In this document: positions 1 through 12,379 of the stretch, piece after piece | Layout: the number at the start of each line of letters is the position of its first letter | How positions within the stretch are numbered: the first letter of the stretch is position 1 | Assembly: GCA_023846275.1 (NCBI GenBank) | Contig: CM043865.1 | Span: 28,439,912 to 28,503,911 of the forward strand | DNA length: 64,000 nucleotides | Direction: 5' to 3' | Origin: Vanilla planifolia | Taxonomy: Eukaryota > Streptophyta > Magnoliopsida > Asparagales > Orchidaceae | Made by a program: the position numbers and the translations under genes | The notes under the pieces: generated by a model | Databases searched by the model: none | Told to the model about the DNA's origin: nothing | The model's input: the letters and a program-made list of their open reading frames with translations, nothing else

Positions 1-3000
1 TTGGATCATTATCATAGGCTTGCTAACTATAAGTGGGTGTTAGCTATGGCCATGGCTTGAATTCCTTCTATGAGAATGATAATAATTGTTGTTTTATGTT
101 GCTTGTGAAATGTGATGGCAATTTCAAGCCTGCCGTATGCTACTATAAATTTTGTATAACGATTTAAATTGTTGTCATGGGTTATGGTAAATTTTGTCAG
201 TTATTTTAAATTGTTGTTATGATGTTCGTGAACTATTGAATTTGAGTTGAAATTGGAGCAATTTTTCTTATTCCAAATAATTGTTCATGGTAATGTTCAA
301 GTACAAAAACTTATATACTTACAAGAATATTTAGATATTAAATCTCTAATAACTAATAACAATCATCTAAACACTTATTTTATGTAAATATTGATTGCAT
401 GAAACAAATTTTATGCAAAAATATAAAAAATAGTTAAGAAAACAAAGAAATATATATATTGAATTTATCATTTATTTCATTTTATTTTCACATTTAAAAA
501 GAAAAGAATCACTATTAATATTTAATAATAATAACTATATTTTTGTAAATAATTGACATAGGGCATTTTATGAAGGACATCTAGTTTTTTTGTTTTAGTT
601 TATTTTAGTATTACTAGATATTTTTAGTTATTTTTGCATTGTATTTATGGTAATATTATGTATCTAATATTTTCATGTGATGAATGCATTGTATTTTGAT
701 ATGTATAAAACCTAAGGGCTATTCATGACATTTTTTTTGAGCAGGGTTAGTGAGAGGAGCTCATGCTACAAATTAGGTAGATTCAAGAGAGTCTAGGATA
801 AAGAAGGTCCAATTTCATCACAATGTCATAGTTCAAATCATAAGAGAGGGCTAAAAAATGGTAAGAAGAGATAGCTTTATTGAATTTGTTTATGTTATTA
901 TGTTCTATTATATTGTAATGGTCATTCATCAGACTCAAAGTTGCTTCTTATGTCTTTCTTCATGTCTATTCATTTTTTTAGATTTTTTTGTTATTATTTT
1001 GTTACTTTTTTAAAGTGAGAGTAATTTAAAGTTTTGTAACTTTTATTATATATTCTTTCTCAATATAAATATTTATGATGGTATGAAAAATAATCTTTTG
1101 GTTCTATTGTCATTTTAAAATAAGAAAGTTTTTGTGACATGCATGCATGTAAAACAAATCATCTCCATACTTCAACCTCATTGTAGTTGCAATTTAGATT
1201 TATCCTGATCTATTGCAATTGTCTCCATCATCATCCTCTTCGTACTTGGCCAACATTGGTCACCCTGATGACTTAATCTATTGTTATATATTTTGATGAA
1301 CTTCACCATCGCAATGTACTTTGTCGCCCACCCTATATCCATGCAAATCTCTCCACTTTACTTGAATTTGACCACCTTGCAACTATTTGCAAAACAGCAT
1401 TTTGTGCTCGTTTAAGCTCCTCTCTCTGTTGGTCACACTTTTACAATTCTCGTATGCACATAATCTCTCAATTACCATCCCTACATTTATGTAACAATGC
1501 TTACACTCACAAACACTACTATCTATTCTGCCCTTGTTTTCACAACTTTACGCACTGCACAACCCTCGCTTGAGCACCAATGCCTCATCTTTTTATTTGA
1601 ACTTTATTGCTTTCTCTCACCTTTGCACAATATGACTTTTGTTGAATTAGTCCCTACATCGTATAATAAGAATTATGCAGTTGCAAAAAAAGGAATTGTA
1701 CCATGCAAAAGGAATGGTGCAAGTTTCTCCACCATGTAGAATTCACACAGTCAACATCCATCGCATGCCACCCTCCATCAATTTTAGACTTATTTCTTTT
1801 AGTTATCAAAACCAAAGTTAAGTTAGATTTTTCTTCACCCTATCTTTGTAATAGATTTGGTTTTAGTGTCAACATTGGTCCATACATCATTATGTTTACT
1901 TGTTGTCCTCTATCTTCTTCAGTATCCAAGTCTGATGCTCTATTTCACATCAATGCCATAGAATTTTTCCATATTTGGGTAAGTTTTATTGCTCTATATG
2001 TTAGCCATATTGTCACTTCTATCATCTCGTTTATATCTTCTGCCACTGGCACTCTCTATGATGGTCATATAACTCAACCTAACATTTTTAGGTGTTTGGT
2101 TAGTAGGTGAACTCCATAATAAGGGACTCTTTTGTCAATTTGATAATCCACATGTTTTTGTCCCACATCTCCATGAGCAATTGATGACTATTATAAAGGC
2201 TCTACATATAAGGGATATGGGGCTCATACATTTTCAACTATCTTAAGGTATTATACTAGCCATTATTCTTTTGAGAATCTTCATGCTATTTTAGTAAAAA
2301 GGGCTTTGAGAATTCCTATGAGAGAGGTTGTTGATGCCAAAGGGAGAGAATTTTACCAAATTGCATTTCCATCTCGACTAAGCTTTAGTCAAAATCTCTC
2401 ATTGAACTTTTCTCCTTTTCTCTTTATGATAGTATTTTGCTTTTCGTTTTTAATTTTTAGATAATCAAAACTATCCAGGATGGTTGACTATACATATTGG
2501 TTCTCATTAACCACCTTAGACAAACCAATTGACAATAAAACACAATTATAATAGCAACATGTGCCCAATTTACTTTCTTTTGTGGATCCCCTCTTCATGA
2601 GAAATGACTCTCTTCATCAAACTATATTTAAGGCTTCTAGTGCATATTAAAAAAAGATTTTTGTTATCAAATTATTTTGCTTAATTAAAAAACATATAAA
2701 CCTTTATTCTATATTTTATCATGTCATAAATAAGCATTGTAAGTTGTGTCTAATTATCTCTTAATCTTGTCTATGTATGATTCAACCATCTTTGTTATGG
2801 TGTCTAAATGACTTCTAATTCTAATATTTGTTTCTTAATTTTTATCAATGTTCTAACTTTTGATGATGTTTTAAACAGTTGATTTTCGCTTTTATTCTTA
2901 TCAGATTTAATTATTGCTTAGTAAACATAAACATTTGAGTAATGAGCTCAAATTTAAATTTGATATGTATCATTGCATATGAATTAAATCCGCATTTTGC

Positions 3001-6000
3001 AACTTGTTCATCATTACAAAACAAGACTAATAATCCAATTCAATGGTTCCAAAGCAATGGAGCTACTTATTGATTTATTTGTCCAATCCAAAAGAAAGCC
3101 CATGTGCCTAAATATTGACTAGAATTATGGGGTCAAAAGAATTCAACCTTTTAGTCTCAATCATTGACTTAGCTTCAACCACGTGGCATCAAATTCTACA
3201 AGATTAAGATATTGTGTTTTTCAATTGATGGAATTTTTCTTAAGTGCCATGTAGGATTTGAAAATATACAACTCACATGGTTAAGTGTTTTTTAGCTTTA
3301 GTTTTAAAATCACTTAAGGTTCAAAACACTAATTATTTTTCTTCCCAAGTGCTATGTGCTACTTAAGGAAGTCTAGGCATTGTTCTTTTGCTTTTCTTTG
3401 AATGGATATATGTTCAACAAGATCTTTCAATCAATTGATCAAATGCCCTTCTTGGGAATAACATGTCATTCAATTACTTCTAAATAATTAATAAGAGAGG
3501 AAGAAGTAATTTCTCTCCATTGTATCTCTCTTTAAAATGCATAGTGCCAAGGCAAATTAAAATAAAGCTAAATATGTAATAATATGGGAGTTCACATGGA
3601 CCAATATGGCTGCATGTAAGATGATTCCAACTTGCAAAATGCTCTACATGCTATAGTGATGATGCATGCCATGTAATGAAGAATTTTCCCAATAGGCAAT
3701 TTCCTCTTGGAGTGATAGACTTCATGTGACGACAATGACTCTTATTAATGTTGATAATGATCACATGAGTAGTGACATCTTCTCCTCTTTCTCTTTGTGT
3801 CTTGTGTTAGGTCACTACTATATTTGATGAGTCAGGACATAAATATTTAATATTTTATTCTAATGAACTTGTTTAGTATGATATATATTTTGTTATGAAG
3901 AATAAATTATGTACTTTTAAAAATGATGAATTAGTGATCTTTCAAAATACCTTAGAGTATTTATCAAGCTTCAAGAATTAAAAACATACATATCAAATTT
4001 AAAAATATATTTTTTGTTATGAAATAAAATATTAGCTTATTGATTATTAATAATAAGGCACATCTCTTCATTCAAATTGTTTCAAATTCTACTTAAAACT
4101 TTTCTTTGATTTAAAAAATATAGGATTTAATTTTTTAAGCATTTAATTCTTTTATTGGAAAAATCCTACTTATATATATTTGCCAAATTTCATGTTAAAT
4201 TTTGGTTAAATTAAAAGAAATAATTCTTTTAAATTTTTATAATTTTTTTTAAAAAGAAAAAAATATATTAAACCACACCCAAGCATGGCCCAATTATAAT
4301 GCACTTAGGCTGACCAAACTCGAACGAGTCTAAAAACCTTAGGTTATGAGACCAGTTCAAACCAAGAGGGTGGGACCCAAAATCAATCAGGGTGCTGTCT
4401 TGAACCTAGCTGTGGTAATGATAAAGTTGGGCTAAACTCGAATTAAGTATTTGGTTAGGTTGGACCTATAATCATGAATTAGCTTTTAAGTATGCAAGTG
4501 GTCCAATTTTATAAAATCCCAAGCACACAATGGGGAAGCTAACCCCATTTTGGCTAGAATAATAAAGACCAAGTACTACAACAATTTCATCATGTGGGAC
4601 TATAAATTTGATGGCTCTATGTTTCTAAAGTTGAAGTAACTCAGTATTGTCTGATCATACATTTTCATGATCGAACAATAAAGATCATCTATTCTTGTCT
4701 AAACAATAATCTTGATCCATCCTACTGTCTATTTGACTACCCTATCAAACGACTGTGATTGAAATCATTGATTTAACGATCAAGATTGCTCCAATTTGAA
4801 TCCTACGACTGAGATCATTCACACATTTACCATTGATGAATAGAACGATCCAGATTTCATTTAACATGATCAAATGACCTAGAACTAATATGTCCTCATC
4901 TAACCATCCATATCTCATCCACTTTTATAGCTTTTGATTTGACGTTACAAAACTTCTTCAAGTAGATCTAATGACTCTAGTTGATCTTGTCCAATGGCTA
5001 TTTCTCAAGGAGTTATATGTGCCATTAAACAGCTATTTTGGAAGAAATTTTTTAAGCCATTTGAAAGAGCTTTTTAAGTTGTTTAGTAGTAATTTTTAGA
5101 AGAGTTTTTCGTTGACTTTATAACGATTATGATCAAAAGTTTTTTGTAAATACCTTATTATTATGAATAAAATAACTGATAAATAAAAACAAGATTTTCA
5201 AATCTAAAAAAACACTACATGATATTCCACTCATGTAAAATCTCTTAATAGCACACTACGACTTAGCATCACTTAAAATTCTAAATTTTTCTAACTAATC
5301 CTAAGTCTTCTAAGCTTTCATTTTACTACTTTTCATAAATTTTAACTTTTTTGTCTTTCTCTATTCATCAACAAACATAGGAAACATTATATGTTTTTAT
5401 TAGAAATTTATTTCTCAGTATATTTTTTTTTATTTTATATTGGGCACCCCATAAATTGTAAAAGCTCAAGTTCAGTTTGATCTCACAAAAGCTTGAGTTA
5501 TAATTGAATTCGTAAGACCTTATAGATTGAAGGTTAATTATAAGAAAAAATCTCAAGTAAGTCAGAGGTGAACTGTAAGAAAAAAATATTAAATAGATTG
5601 TAGATGAATTGTGAAGAAAAATCTCATATTGTAATTTTCATATTAGTAATAGTTTTCATAGTCTCGATTGGAGATGGATGTAGTTCTAATTTTAACCAGA
5701 CCATAAAAAATGTTAGTGTATTTTTCTAATTTTTTAATTATAAAATTAAAAAATATATTTATATATTTGAATATTAATATTTTTTGTAAAAAAAATATTT
5801 TTATAAGAATTTTTGAATATAAATATGAGCTCAAAAAATTTTAAAACTCACTATTCGCCCCTCTTATGAGTTTTGTACACACTCATTTTACTTCATATTG
5901 TGTCCCATGCACTAACAACTACTAGTTACACTCTTGTTAACTCATTTTTGAAGTTGATTATTGCAAGATGGCATGGTTCTTGACAATTGGTACTTTTTTC

Positions 6001-6419
6001 TTTCTCTCTCTTTGTTAATTGGCAACCATCATCATCTACACAAATTTGTAACTTCGTTTGTTGAAATTCAATTAGATTTTTGTTTATTATTTAAGTGCAT
6101 TGAAAGATGAGGGTATATCCAAAGTTTATTTATGAATTAAGAATTTTTTATCTGACTTTCTTAGATATCTTGCTTTCTTTCTCCTACAAATGGTAAATTT
6201 TATGTTTCAGCTTTTCAAACAATTCTAGCATCAATGCCATGTTATGATTAAGTTAGGCATATTTGTTTAACAAAGATGATTTTTGAAAGGAAAAAAATGT
6301 GAAGAAGCTATTGTAATAGATTTCTTTAGATAATCATTTTGAGATGATAAATAGCATGGATTCAAAATATCCCTCTTAATCCATAATATAGTAATTTTGA
6401 GAAAATTATGACTTTTTAA
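1..6419. other. AT-rich intergenic DNA, no supported gene
   Basis: No reading frame here has recognisable domains or plant gene structure. Two overlapping plus-strand frames at 1497..2110 (80 and 135 codons) look like chance frames in a pyrimidine-rich tract. Around 2130..2240 a 'gtcccacat' motif followed by a TATAAAGG resembles the promoter part of a decayed LTR, but no ends can be set. The rest is simple, A/T-dominated sequence. Confidence 0.6.
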
Positions 6420-6960
6420 ATATTAAGATGAATACATCTTTTTTCTCACAAAATATTTGGAAACTAATAAAGAAGGGCTATATAGATTCTAAAAAGGCAA
6501 TAAATTTTAGAAGAACTAGAAAGAATGATGCAAAAGAATTATTTGAATTACAATAAGAAACAAATTTTTTATAACAAAATTGAAAGAAGCACGAATCATT
6601 TTGTGTCAAGAATATCATAGAGGTTAAAAAGTAACAGTGGGGAAGCTTCAAACTTTACGTAGAGAATTGTCTCTTTTTATAGAAGAGAATGAGCCGGTTC
6701 AAGAATTTATTTTTCTTGAACTTTAGTTATCGTAAATAAAAAGGACATACGATGAGAGAGAATATGGCAAAAAATTATTAGTAGTGTTAAAATGTATTCC
6801 TTCTAAATTTGATCATGTTGTGTGAAAATGCAAGAATTTACAAATTAATCCTAATTGTCGATCCAAGAAGCAGCCACTTTGCAAGCATTTGTGATGAGAC
6901 TTTTGAGACTAAAACCTTGTCATCAAGCTCTCAAGGATAGTATAACATAACAAAAATAGG
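6420..6960 (+). pseudogene. Ty1/copia gag relic (UBN2-type)
   Basis: Conceptual translation across frames gives pieces typical of the gag domain of plant Ty1/copia elements (UBN2 family): RKNDAKELFELQ, then EYHRG, KVTVGKLQTLRREL, IEENEPVQEFIF and LQAFVMRLLRLK, in the order expected for the family. Stops and frameshifts separate the pieces, so the gene is dead. In intact elements this protein packages the RNA genome into cytoplasmic particles. No pol or clear LTR can be tied to it. The match rests on recalled family motifs, not on a search. Confidence 0.7.
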
Positions 6961-7149
6961 AACAAATATTTTAATAAATCTTTTAGAATTTTAAATTTAT
7001 CAAAATTTTAAAATAAAAAATCAATGATATCAAGATTAATTAATGATTATGAGAAAAGATTTATAAATTACAAAAATAATAATATTTCTTAATTAGTTAT
7101 ATTTTTATAAAGTGACATAATACATGTAATTGAAAGAGAATATTGAAAC

Positions 7150-7570
7150 AAATAAATTAAATTAGGTTATATAGTACAATTAAGAACATCATATTAGTAC
7201 GATGACTTATCAAACAGTATAAATCACAATGAGTCAATATTTATTAAGATAAGAGATAATAATATTATATTGTATAGTACGATAAAAAATATCGTACCGG
7301 ACAATGGAATGAGAATATTGGGATGAGTAATTCAAAAATGATTCATACAATATGATTAAAAATATTGTATAAGTATTACAAGATAAGAGAGAGAATAAAT
7401 TGATTATATAGTATATTTAAAAACATTGTATATTATGATGAAATGAAAATGTCGAGATAAACAGACTGAAAATGGGTTGTATAGTATGATAAGAAACATC
7501 ATATAAGTATAACGCCTGATAAAGTTATCCAACACCAAGGTAAGTGAGAAAGCATGTATATCGTATAATA
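7150..7570. repeat. Degenerate ~70-80 bp tandem repeat with palindromic core
   Basis: Five or six copies of a unit built round 'atagta-cgat ... atcgta' recur near 7172, 7273, 7345, 7405, 7478 and 7558. Several cores are perfect inverted repeats with a short A-rich loop: GTACGAT at 7277..7283 pairs with ATCGTAC at 7291..7297, and ATACAATAT at 7345..7353 pairs with ATATTGTAT at 7362..7370. The array follows the copia gag relic. Its style matches the arrays inside LTRs elsewhere in the window, so it may be part of a decayed LTR. Confidence 0.65.
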
Positions 7571-10216
7571 TGAAGAAGGATAATGATAATTTATTTATGT
7601 GTTATGTGTAACTATGCTAATAGTGATAAGAATCATAAAAAGGAAAAAAAAGATAAGAATTAGTAAATAGAGATAAGATTCAAAACATGAAATGATGAAT
7701 AATTATACAAAATAATGATTATCATTTTAGAATGATAATTCTAAAGATGAGCCAAATAAATCATTCATTAAAATTCTTTAAAGCTATTTACCTTAAATAT
7801 GTGTTTTAAAATGTGCCCAATATGTATTAAAAAGATCTTATTATAAGCTAATTTTAAATTTATGAAGAGAAAAAAGAATAAAAACTTATACATGAAAATT
7901 AGCTCATGGGTTAATCTAAATGATGTGAGCTTAGTGCTTGTAAATTGGTACTTTCGATGCTCGCTAAGATTATACGAATCAAAATAATGCTTCATTCTCA
8001 TCTCCTAACCTTAATATGCTTTAGGGCCTAAACTACCAATAAATGTAAGGGCTTTTATTTTGGTAATGTTAATCTAGTAATCATCATCCTTATCGTGTCT
8101 TTTATCATGGATTTATGGAGTAGCTTAACACCTAGGCTAACGTTCAAGTTAGTTAGATTCATTTTTAAAAGACATTTTCTCGACTTTAGAGTCACTTATC
8201 AAAACATACTTGATTTGTGGGTTTTACTTAATTTACTATCTCTACATCATTCTAATCAGTATATGGGTGAATCTAATATTGCTCTTAGATCTTACATCGA
8301 ATAAGATAGTTTTATAACTGCATGTTATATTACTAGATTCATGGTTGATTGTGATGATCAAGAATCAAACATTTTAAATTAGTTTTTAGATATAATGATA
8401 AAAAAATATTGGATTAAAAATAAAGTTTTTAATTTGGGATTATAAAGAAAAAAAATAAATCTCAAAATATAATAATGAGAGACTATATTAATAGAGAAAT
8501 ATCATATAATTAAACTTGGTAAAAAGATTTTTTTTGTTTTTGTACATATATATTTTTTTCAATAACTTCTAATAATTAAAAACAAATACACAAAATTAAA
8601 AGATGATTATTTAATAATAAATTAAAAAACATGTAAGTTTTTAAAGCTAATCTGTTTTGATGCCAAAGTTGATGTAAGATAATATACTAAAATAGATTTT
8701 AGCTCATAAATAATTGAGATGTATTATAATTCAAGTAATATACCTATACAATGGCCTACACAAAGGTATTATCAGTTTAAAATAAAAAATCCTAGGATTG
8801 TCAAGCAAGTATGAACTTTCTTAAAAACCAAAGACTTGTAATAACTTTAACATGAGGGATCTTAACTTAAGAAAGAATGGTTTGAATAATACACACCTAA
8901 GTACTAATATTGATGGTGAAATGACAAGGTACAAAAAAAGTAGAGCTTGTAGAATATCAAATAAGAAATCACTCAATCGCTTGCACAAAAAAGAAAATTA
9001 GATGAGACATTTAAATTTTTTAAAATATAAAATAAAGTGACTAAAGTCTTTTTCTGATAATTTGATGCTATTTGCCATTATTGGGTTGGAATCTCCCCTT
9101 TTAAGCCTCTCACTCACATTCCTATGGTACCTCAAAAATCACACTATTGGATTGTTCACACACAACATGCCCGTGTCACACAAGCTCAATTGCAACAATT
9201 CTTACTTTATTCAAAAATATTCATCACTTAAAATATGATGAGTATCCCTATTTATAGAATTTTAAAAGACATTTAAGAATTTCAAATATTATAACAAATT
9301 TCAAAATAAATACTTTAAATTCTACCTAAAAATTAAAAAAAACTTAAAAGTTTTAAATTAATTGAGTTAAGCAGTTACCAAAGAGATATGTGCATTTCAG
9401 ATTATAATGGTGAGCAACAATTCAACACGTGGCATAGTTGGCATGGTATAAACAGATCGGTGCATATCACTTTAGGTTTCAATTTTGGTGGGCAGCATTA
9501 ACAGAGAGGTGCTATGTCTTCGAATCCACTTTTTGGTTAGCATAGGATAGAGAGAATCAGCACAGGTTGACGAGTCGACGAGTTCATGGATTCTGCCAAT
9601 ATGAGTTGAGCGGGTTACTAAGTTTGGAGGTCAATGTGAGTTAAGCAAGTTACCGAGTTCAAAGGTCAGTACAAGTCAAGTGGGTTATTGAGTTCAAAGA
9701 TAAGGATAGATCGAGAATACTCTAGATGAACTGGTGACGATTGTAGTTGCTGATGGTGGTAGTAATGATGACAACGACAATCATTGGCAAATAACATATA
9801 GCAAACAATAATAAAAAAAATCTAAAACTCAATTTTAAATATTTTAAAGTAATTTTTAATCACATTTTGCATCAATTGAATTATGAGACTACTAAAGAGA
9901 TTTTTGTACTAAATTTAAAGCTAAAAATATAGGAAAAGCCATCAGTTCTTGTTCAAATGACTTGAACTAAAGTATAAATATAAATAACATGATGATTAAA
10001 ATAAATTGAAATATATAATAAACAATGGTTGACTATAATTGACTGTCAAAATAATAATGATAATAGAGATTAATAATAAGTAGAGAAGCCAATCTTGACA
10101 TGACTCTGAATCCAAATAAGACTAGTATATTTTTAAGTAAAATCTTTATATGATGTACTAAACTTTACTATATCATATGAGTTAATAAAAAAATATTAAA
10201 TAAAGCTTCTATAATA
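7571..10216. other. AT-rich intergenic DNA, no supported gene
   Basis: Nothing coding is recognisable. A slightly more complex stretch at 9050..9740 includes 'gagttcaaaggtcagtacaagtcaag'-like phrases repeated near 9600..9710, reminiscent of LTR sequence, but without definable ends. Confidence 0.5.
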
Positions 10217-10689
10217 GTTAAGTAATTAGAAGTATGAAGTCAAAGTGATGTTATGTGACTCATGATAGGTGACTAGTGATAATGGTACATGTTGAGGGAT
10301 ACATTAATTAAAGTATCTAAAGTATTCAAAGATATAGACGAAAATCTTTAAGTAGTATGTTTGAAACATACTTTTGTATTAAAGAATTATATGAGCATAA
10401 AAGTATTTAAATAGGTTGAAAGTTTATTTTTATATTAAATAATTATTTATAATCTCTAATTTAAAAGATTTTTTATAAATTGATGAATGATTAATTTGTT
10501 ATAACTAAAGAAAATATATTACTTAGTGACTTGAGTGTTTGAGTTAGCTTGATAACCTTCTCTTATGTTTATTTTGATGAGTAGATTATTGCTTTCTTCT
10601 TTATCTTTTCAACTCTATTTCTTCTTTATTTTGGCTCATTTACCATACTTTCCATCCCATGACCTGATCTTCTCTTTTGTTAGATCATT
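10217..10689 (+). mobile_element. Ty1/copia LTR copy 1 (5' LTR, decayed)
   Basis: This ~470-bp stretch is repeated, with divergence, at 11483..11952. Shared landmarks in order are 'gttaagtaattagaagtatg', 'gtgactagtgata', 'ttttatattaaa-aatta', 'aatctctaatttaaaa', 'attaaagaaaat' and the pyrimidine-rich 'cttttcaactctatttcttctttatttt'. It ends directly at a primer-binding-site sequence at 10690, the position expected of a 5' LTR. The left boundary is approximate because no TG terminus or target duplication is clear. Confidence 0.65.
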
Positions 10690-10701
10690 TGGTATCAGAG
10701 C
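10690..10701 (+). other. Primer-binding site (tRNA-iMet type)
   Basis: TGGTATCAGAGC is the canonical plant Ty1/copia primer-binding site, complementary to the 3' end of initiator methionine tRNA, which primes minus-strand cDNA synthesis. It lies immediately after LTR copy 1 and fixes the element's orientation as plus. Confidence 0.8.
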
Positions 10702-11482
10702 TCAACATTATAATTTTTCATTGACTATGACGTTCAAAACATTATTGGTGGTAAAACTTGCTTCTTTCATCATTCTGATAATGAAACTTTACTTTTAATA
10801 ATTTTCTTAAGAAAATGATAGGTAGAGTACAAGAAAGTAGTAGGTCAAGAGCATGTCAAATTTAATACAATACATGTTTAAGTGACAAAATACAAGAATA
10901 ATACAAACTTTCATATATAAAATAAAGAATCAATTCTAAAACTAAAGAAATAGCATATAAACCCATGTGTAGAGCTCTCCAACATCTCATATTGAAGATA
11001 TTTAATGAGATTCAACTTGATGAGAGGCATGGTAATGCATCTGGCTTTTAATTGCTAAAGGATATGTCTAATTGTTTAGTGTTCAACATTGAAGATGACC
11101 AACAACATAATGTAAATTTTAAATATGATCATTTGTAACCCATAGTTATGCTATTAATGTATGGAAACAATCATCATTGTCGATACAACCAAAATTTTTG
11201 GAACGAATATATCAAGTTAATATCAAAGTTTGTGGAATACAACTTATACTTCAATTCTACGAACGTCGAGCAAATAATCATGAACATAAATGTCATGAAA
11301 TGTATGCATAGTAAGTAAACGTTAAGCTTAAATTATATATAAAAAGTATTTATGATAGACCAATCATGTAAATTATGACAAAGACAGTTAGTCATGGGCT
11401 AATTAAGTAGAATAAATTAAAAAAATCAAGAAATGTATTAGCTCAACTTACTTTTTTTAATTTAAAATAAAATTTTTAGAGT

Positions 11483-11952
11483 AGTTAGATAATTAGAAGT
11501 ATGCAATTAAAGTAGTGATAAGTGACTAATGACAGGTGATTTATGATAAGTGACACATGTTAAGTGGTATATTAATAAATATGTTTAAAATATTTAAATA
11601 TATAAATAAAATTCTTTAAAAAATAGGTATAAAACATATTTTTATATTAAAAAATTATATATGTTTGAAAGTCTTCAAGGAGTTAAATAATTATTTATTG
11701 TAATTAAATAACTATTTGTAATCTCTTATATAAAGAGTCTCATAAATAGATAAGTAGTGAATTGGTTATGATTAAAGAAAATGTATTGCTTGGTAGCTTG
11801 AGTGTGTTTGAGTTACCTTGGTGGCATTCTCTTGGGCTTGCTTTAGTAAATGAATCATTTTTTTATTCTCTCAACTCTATTTCTTTTTTATTTAAACCTT
11901 TTAATCATGTTTTTTCATCTCATAACCCAATTCTTTCTCTATTTACATCAAT
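11483..11952 (+). mobile_element. Ty1/copia LTR copy 2 (decayed)
   Basis: Direct repeat of 10217..10689, about 1.27 kb further on, in the same orientation and with the same order of landmarks. No primer-binding site follows it, and RT-domain relics lie to its right. It is therefore not a simple 3' LTR of an intact element. It could be the 3' LTR of a short internally deleted element, or the 5' LTR of a second, nested copy that lost its leader. Confidence 0.6.
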
Positions 11953-12379
11953 AATAAGCTGGACAAATTGAACAAATGTTTTTATTGGATATATTGGTAA
12001 GTTTAAAGGTTATAATTTATATAATTATAACACTTAAAAGTAGATTATTCATATTTTTCATAAAAATAATCAATAAGAGTAGAATGTACAAACAATGATT
12101 AGTGTAGGAATTGAAACTATTTTAAAAAATAATATGGTGGCTCACAAGTTTCTCTTATGCTTAATGAATCTAAGGATTGATCATAAAGAAAATGAAATAG
12201 CTTAAAAAGTTACAATAATATTCAAGGTAGTGACAATCCTCTAAAAGATAATAAAATCTTTGAAAGTCTTTAATGACATTTATACTTTTGTTGTTATAGT
12301 TGCAACAATTTTATATAATGAAGATACTAGAGGAAAAAATGAATGAAAATGTGTCATGAATAAGATCTTAGTTTATTCA

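Noticed and set aside
1497..2110. Two overlapping plus-strand frames (80 and 135 codons)
   Set aside because: Composition follows a T/C-rich tract, with no motif, promoter or splice signals. I considered an antisense copia gag or integrase and found no convincing match.
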